A stretch of 64,000 bases of DNA, taken from positions 1 through 64,000 of the forward strand of contig NZ_JAUHHD010000005.1 in the NCBI RefSeq assembly GCF_030410515.1. Reading direction: 5' to 3'. The notes beneath the pieces were generated by a model. The model worked only from the letters and a program-made list of their open reading frames with translations, had not been told where the DNA came from and searched no databases. Each line of letters starts with the position of its first letter. Positions within the stretch are counted from its first letter, which is position 1. Positions 60,324 through 64,000 of the stretch are shown here, piece by piece. Position numbers and translations under genes: made by a program. This DNA is from Arthrobacter sp. YD4. GTDB taxonomy: Bacteria > Actinomycetota > Actinomycetes > Actinomycetales > Micrococcaceae.

Positions 60324-61232
60324 TCAGGCGTAGACGAGCCCGGCCTCCGCCAAGTCCTCGCGGATTGTTTCGATCTCGGCTTCGCCCGGCTCCACGAGGG
60401 GCAAACGGACAACCGAGTTGGGCAGGACTCCCTGCCACTTGAGAACTTGCTTCGCAGCTACAGCGCCCTGAATGTGGGTCATCACTGCACGGACCACGGG
60501 GTCCAGTTCGAAATGTAGGGTGCGGGCGGTGGCAAAGTCGCCCGCAAGCGCGGCGTCGATCATGGCCCGGAACTGCCGGGTCGCGACGTGCGCGGAAACA
60601 CTGACAAGCCCGACGGCGCCGGCGGCCATCCAGGGCAGGGTGAGGCCGTCGTCGCCGGAGTAGACGTCAAGGTCCGTGTTGGCCAGCACCTTGGTGACGG
60701 CGGCGAAGTCGGCCTTGGCGTCCTTGAGGGCGACGATCCGGGGGTGGTCCGCCAGCCGGATCATGGTCTCGGGAAGGATCGGGACGCCGGCGCGGCCGGG
60801 GATATCGTAGACCATGACGGGCAGGTCCGCCGCGTCGGCGACAGCCTCGATGTGCGCCTGGATGCCGGCCTGGCTGGGCTTGTTGTAATACGGGGTGACG
60901 ATCAGCTGGCCGTGGGCGCCGGCCTTGGCGGCCCGCTTGGCCATCTCGATCGAGTGCGAGGTGTGGTTGGTGCCGGTACCGGCGATGACCTTGGCCCGGT
61001 CCCCCACCGCCTCGACGATGACGCGGAACAGCTTTTCCTTTTCGTCGTCCTCCAGGGTGGAGGTCTCGCCGGTAGTGCCGGAGATGACGAGGGCGTCGTT
61101 GCCGTCGTCGACGAGCTTGGAGGCCAGTTCGGCGGACTTCTGATAATCGACGTCACCATCGTTCGTGAACGGCGTGACCATGGCGGTCACGAGGGTTCCA
61201 AACGTGTAAGAGCGAATGTCAGAGTCAGCCAT
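60324..61232 (-). CDS. dapA: 4-hydroxy-tetrahydrodipicolinate synthase
   Basis: First dedicated step of DAP/lysine synthesis. The 302 residues form a TIM barrel with GTTGE (52-56), Y142 in MVYDIPGRAG, and the Schiff-base K170 in IVALKDAKAD. Start at 61232 gives the standard N-terminus. Upstream extension frames are not supported. dapB lies 2.2 kb away on the same strand. Confidence 0.96.
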   Translation of the reverse strand: MADSDIRSYTFGTLVTAMVTPFTNDGDVDYQKSAELASKLVDDGNDALVISGTTGETSTLEDDEKEKLFRVIVEAVGDRAKVIAGTGTNHTSHSIEMAKRAAKAGAHGQLIVTPYYNKPSQAGIQAHIEAVADAADLPVMVYDIPGRAGVPILPETMIRLADHPRIVALKDAKADFAAVTKVLANTDLDVYSGDDGLTLPWMAAGAVGLVSVSAHVATRQFRAMIDAALAGDFATARTLHFELDPVVRAVMTHIQGAVAAKQVLKWQGVLPNSVVRLPLVEPGEAEIETIREDLAEAGLVYA

Positions 61233-61290
61233 GGCAAAAACGTTACCTTGTCCCCGCAGTGTTAGGACAATAAAGGCAACGTGACGCGCA

Positions 61291-61671
61291 TCATCCCCGT
61301 TCGGGCGCGGCACCCGGCGCGGCACCCGCTGCGGCGCCGCCCGCGTTGCCAGGCGCGGCGCAGTAGCGGCCCACCGCCTGCTCCCGCAGCGACTCCGCCC
61401 ACGCGGCCAGCCGCTGCGCCGCGCGGACGTAGTGGAAGAGCTCGATCGGCGTGAGCGCCTCGACATCGGTCTCGGCGAGCCGGCGTGCCAGTTCGGCGCC
61501 GGGTTGCTGGGCGGACAGGGCGGTTCCCTCGTTGTGCCAGGTGAGGTCCTCCGCGGCTTCCCCGGCCACCAGCCGGCGGAACAGGAAATCGACGACGCCG
61601 GGGCTCATGGCCTTGAGGACCCCGGAGGACGGCCCGAACCCGGCCGGCTGCGGTTCTGGTGGATGGTTCAT
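61291..61671 (-). CDS. Small DUF222-like protein under an SOS promoter
   Basis: A 126-residue protein I cannot assign firmly. The middle (LTPIELFHYVRAAQRLAAWA, then ESLREQAVGRYC) resembles the helical N-terminal region of DUF222/13E12-type proteins, but the HNH nuclease half normally found is absent. The first 20 residues are Pro-rich and the last 20 are Ala/Gly/Pro-rich. The promoter is striking: TTGTGT, a 17-bp spacer holding a LexA box, TAAGAT, then ATG after 6 nt. Probably a DNA-damage-induced protein; function unknown. It could also be the shortened remnant of a longer DUF222 gene. Confidence 0.62.
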   Translation of the reverse strand: MNHPPEPQPAGFGPSSGVLKAMSPGVVDFLFRRLVAGEAAEDLTWHNEGTALSAQQPGAELARRLAETDVEALTPIELFHYVRAAQRLAAWAESLREQAVGRYCAAPGNAGGAAAGAAPGAAPERG

Positions 61672-61677
61672 GCCGCT

Positions 61678-61706
61678 ATCTTATTCGAACATATATTCGA
61701 ACACAA
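61678..61706 (-). promoter_or_regulatory. LexA-controlled leaderless promoter of the DUF222-like gene
   Basis: On the minus strand: -35 TTGTGT (61701-61706), a 17-bp spacer, -10 TAAGAT (61678-61683), then 6 nt to the ATG. The spacer contains the LexA box TCGAACATATATTCGA (61685-61700, plus-strand reading), the same 16-mer as at 25158. It also lies about 40 nt before the plus-strand gene at 61741. Confidence 0.82.
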
Positions 61707-61740
61707 GGGTCGCGACCGGCCCTCGTGAGACGATCGAGCC

Positions 61741-62976
61741 ATGACCTCCCGCGGTACCGCTCCCCGTTCCAGGACCGCCGGCGGGACGCCCCGGACGCCC
61801 CGCCTGACCGGCGTCGACGCCGCCCGGGGCCTGGCGCTGCTGGGGATGATGGCCACCCACGCCCTGCCCACCTTCGAGGCCGACGCGGCACTCACCCCCA
61901 CCTGGGTGGGCCTGGCGTTCTCGGGCCGGGCTGCGGCGTTGTTCGCGGTCCTGGCCGGGGTGGGCCTGGCGCTGTCCACAGGCAAGGAGCAGCCTTACGC
62001 CGGGCGCGAGCTCTGGGCGGCGCGGCGCGGGGTGGCCCTGCGGGCCCTGGTGGTGGCCGCCGTCGGGCTCACCCTGGGGGCCCTCGAGGTGAACATCGCC
62101 GTCATCCTGGTGCATTACGCCGTCCTGTTCCTCTGCATCCTGCCCTTCCTCGGGCTGCGGCCGGGGCGCCTGTTCGCGTTCGCCACCGGGTGGCTGCTGG
62201 CCAGCCCGGTGCTCGCCTACCTGCTGCGCCCGTGGCTGCTGGCACCGGAGCCGCCGCTGCAACTGGGGCACAACCCCGGCTGGGCGGATCTCGCGGAGCC
62301 CGCCCGGGTGGCCGGCGACCTGTTGCTCACCGGCTACTACCCGGTGGTGCAGTGGCTGACGTACCTGTTGATCGGACTCGCGCTCGGCCGGCTGCCTTTG
62401 GGCCGGGTCGGTCTGCAGGTCAGCCTGGTGGCCGCCGGGACGGTCGCCGCCGTCTTCGCGAAGTGGTTCGCCGGGGTGCTGATGGAGGACCGGGGCGGCC
62501 GGGCGGCGCTGCAGGCGGCCATCGGTGACCCCGACTATCCGCTGGCGTCCCTGCTGCAGGTCAACCTCGCCGGCGTGGACCAGTCTGGCTCGGCTTGGTG
62601 GCTGGCCACCGCCGCCCCGCACTCGGGCACCAGCCTGGACCTGCTGCACACCTCCGGGGTCGCGGCCGCCGTGCTGGGCGTCTGCCTGCTGCTGGCCCGG
62701 CTGGCGGACTGGTTGGAGCTGGACCTGCTCCGCCCCCTGCGCGGCGCCGGTGCGATGACGCTCAGCCTGTACACGGCACACGTGTGCGTCATGGCGTCCC
62801 TGCACGGCCACCCGTTGCCGTCCGGGTGGAGCCCCGATGGCGTCTTCTGGGCGCAGGCGCTGGCGGTCCTGGCGCTGGGCTGGGTCTTCGCGACACTGTC
62901 CTGGCGGGGGCCGCTGGAGTGGGCCGGCCACGGCGCGAACCTGCTGGGCCGGGGCCGAACCCTCGCGGGCCGCTAG
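61741..62976 (+). CDS. Acyltransferase-like integral membrane protein (HGSNAT/DUF1624 or DUF418 type)
   Basis: A 411-residue membrane protein with about 10-11 hydrophobic helices. It opens with a basic tail, then TGVDAARGLALLGMMATHAL, the start motif of heparan-alpha-glucosaminide N-acetyltransferase-like and DUF418 proteins, and has a late SLYTAHVCVM motif typical of these. The substrate is unknown; cell-wall sugar acylation is a guess. The stop codon shares the CTAG palindrome with the converging gene's stop. Confidence 0.78.
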   Translation: MTSRGTAPRSRTAGGTPRTPRLTGVDAARGLALLGMMATHALPTFEADAALTPTWVGLAFSGRAAALFAVLAGVGLALSTGKEQPYAGRELWAARRGVALRALVVAAVGLTLGALEVNIAVILVHYAVLFLCILPFLGLRPGRLFAFATGWLLASPVLAYLLRPWLLAPEPPLQLGHNPGWADLAEPARVAGDLLLTGYYPVVQWLTYLLIGLALGRLPLGRVGLQVSLVAAGTVAAVFAKWFAGVLMEDRGGRAALQAAIGDPDYPLASLLQVNLAGVDQSGSAWWLATAAPHSGTSLDLLHTSGVAAAVLGVCLLLARLADWLELDLLRPLRGAGAMTLSLYTAHVCVMASLHGHPLPSGWSPDGVFWAQALAVLALGWVFATLSWRGPLEWAGHGANLLGRGRTLAGR

Positions 62977-63466
62977 GCCGGTCGGTCCGCGGTGTTCCCG
63001 CCGTCGCGGTAAAGGCGGACGGCGTCGCGCATGGCCGCGCGGGCGCGCTTCCGGTCGCCGGCGGCGTCGTAGGCGCAGCTGAGCCGGAACCAGGACCGCC
63101 AGTCATCCGGCGCGGCTTCCGCCTCGACGCGGTACTTCTCAAATTCGGCGTCCGCGGCCTCGCGGATGATCCGCCCGGCGGGGGTGCGCGGCAGGGTGTC
63201 CTCCGGCAGGCCGCCCTCGGCCTCGAGGATCTTGGCCAGGCGTTCGGTGCGGGCGCCGAAGAGCAGTTCCCGCACCAGCGCCCAGGCCCCGATGATGGGC
63301 AGCAGCAGGTAGGCCAGGCCCAGGGCCTTGGCCACCAGGTTGGGGTCGCCGAGCAGCAGCACCGAGCGCTGCAGCGAGACCACCAGGTAAAAGACGAGCA
63401 GGAGCGTCACCGCGCCCACCCAGATCTTGGTGCGGTTTGCCTTGAAGGCGGCCAGGACGTTTGCCA

Positions 63467-63467
<1 letters not shown>
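62973..63467 (-). CDS. Conserved membrane protein with C-terminal TPR-like part
   Basis: A 164-residue protein with two hydrophobic helices (about 14-32 and 45-64) and a helical soluble tail containing WRSWFRLSCAYDAAGDRKRARAAMRDAVRLY (by its ends WRSWF and DAVRLY), which looks like a single TPR. Function unknown. It overlaps the dapB stop as TGATG, so it is translated with dapB; such a gene commonly follows dapB in related genomes as far as I recall. Confidence 0.75.

Positions 63468-64000
<533 letters not shown>

Overview
The window is 64 kb of GC-rich chromosome from an actinobacterium of the family Micrococcaceae (Arthrobacter/Pseudarthrobacter type). The grounds are the 5' end of a 16S rRNA gene with Arthrobacter-like sequence, mycobacterial-type LexA boxes, a mycothiol-dependent enzyme family, bifunctional PriA in the histidine cluster, ClgR beside cinA-pgsA-ftsK, and DUF3046 beside recA. 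Genes are densely packed and mostly on the minus strand. I see no prophage, insertion sequence, CRISPR array or tRNA, so this is core chromosome.

Layout. 1-715: 16S rRNA 5' end with its leader and promoter. 715-4285: tyrS and a HelR/HelD-type helicase. 4445-7901: apt, then a methylation-repair group (Mpg/AAG glycosylase, an Ada-AlkA fusion, and Ogt). 7921-9259: a mycothiol-dependent isomerase-type protein and a PdxH-type oxidase. 9301-18136: a complete arginine operon, argC-J-B-D-F-R-G-H, with GTGA/TGATG stop-start overlaps and ARG-box-like sites in front of argC. 18328-30824: quinone oxidoreductase, pheST, two small putative membrane/secreted proteins, Pcp, an SOS-linked radical SAM protein, a Nudix hydrolase, an MFS exporter, a CDF transporter, a GlsB-type stress protein and a SpoU/TrmH rRNA methyltransferase. 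30895-33548: rplT, rpmI, infC (AUU start, terminator-like leader hairpin, very long Ala/Lys/Pro tail) and DUF1844. 33639-39580: MFS, SseB, and hisC-hisB-hisH-(52-aa membrane protein)-priA.

39699-45182: LysM cell-division-suppressor-type gene divergent from lexA, then a DinG-type helicase and HflX. 45679-50879: RsmC-like methyltransferase, dapF, miaA, miaB, and a methionine aminopeptidase divergent from an XRE regulator. 50904-58337: recX-recA, DUF3046, MarR, clgR, cinA, pgsA, ftsK. 58575-64000: RNase J, dapA, a small SOS-boxed DUF222-like protein, an acyltransferase-like membrane protein, a small TPR-like membrane protein and dapB (cut by the window end).

Two threads tie the window together. 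First, a local SOS network: LexA boxes sit in front of lexA, the LysM gene, recA-recX, a radical SAM repair-type protein and a small DUF222-like protein. The last two share an identical 16-bp operator, and in the DUF222-like gene it fills the 17-bp spacer of a promoter. Second, at least 18 transcription-unit heads have a TAnnnT -10 hexamer ending 6-8 nt before the start codon, which predicts leaderless mRNAs. This pattern was used to choose several start codons.
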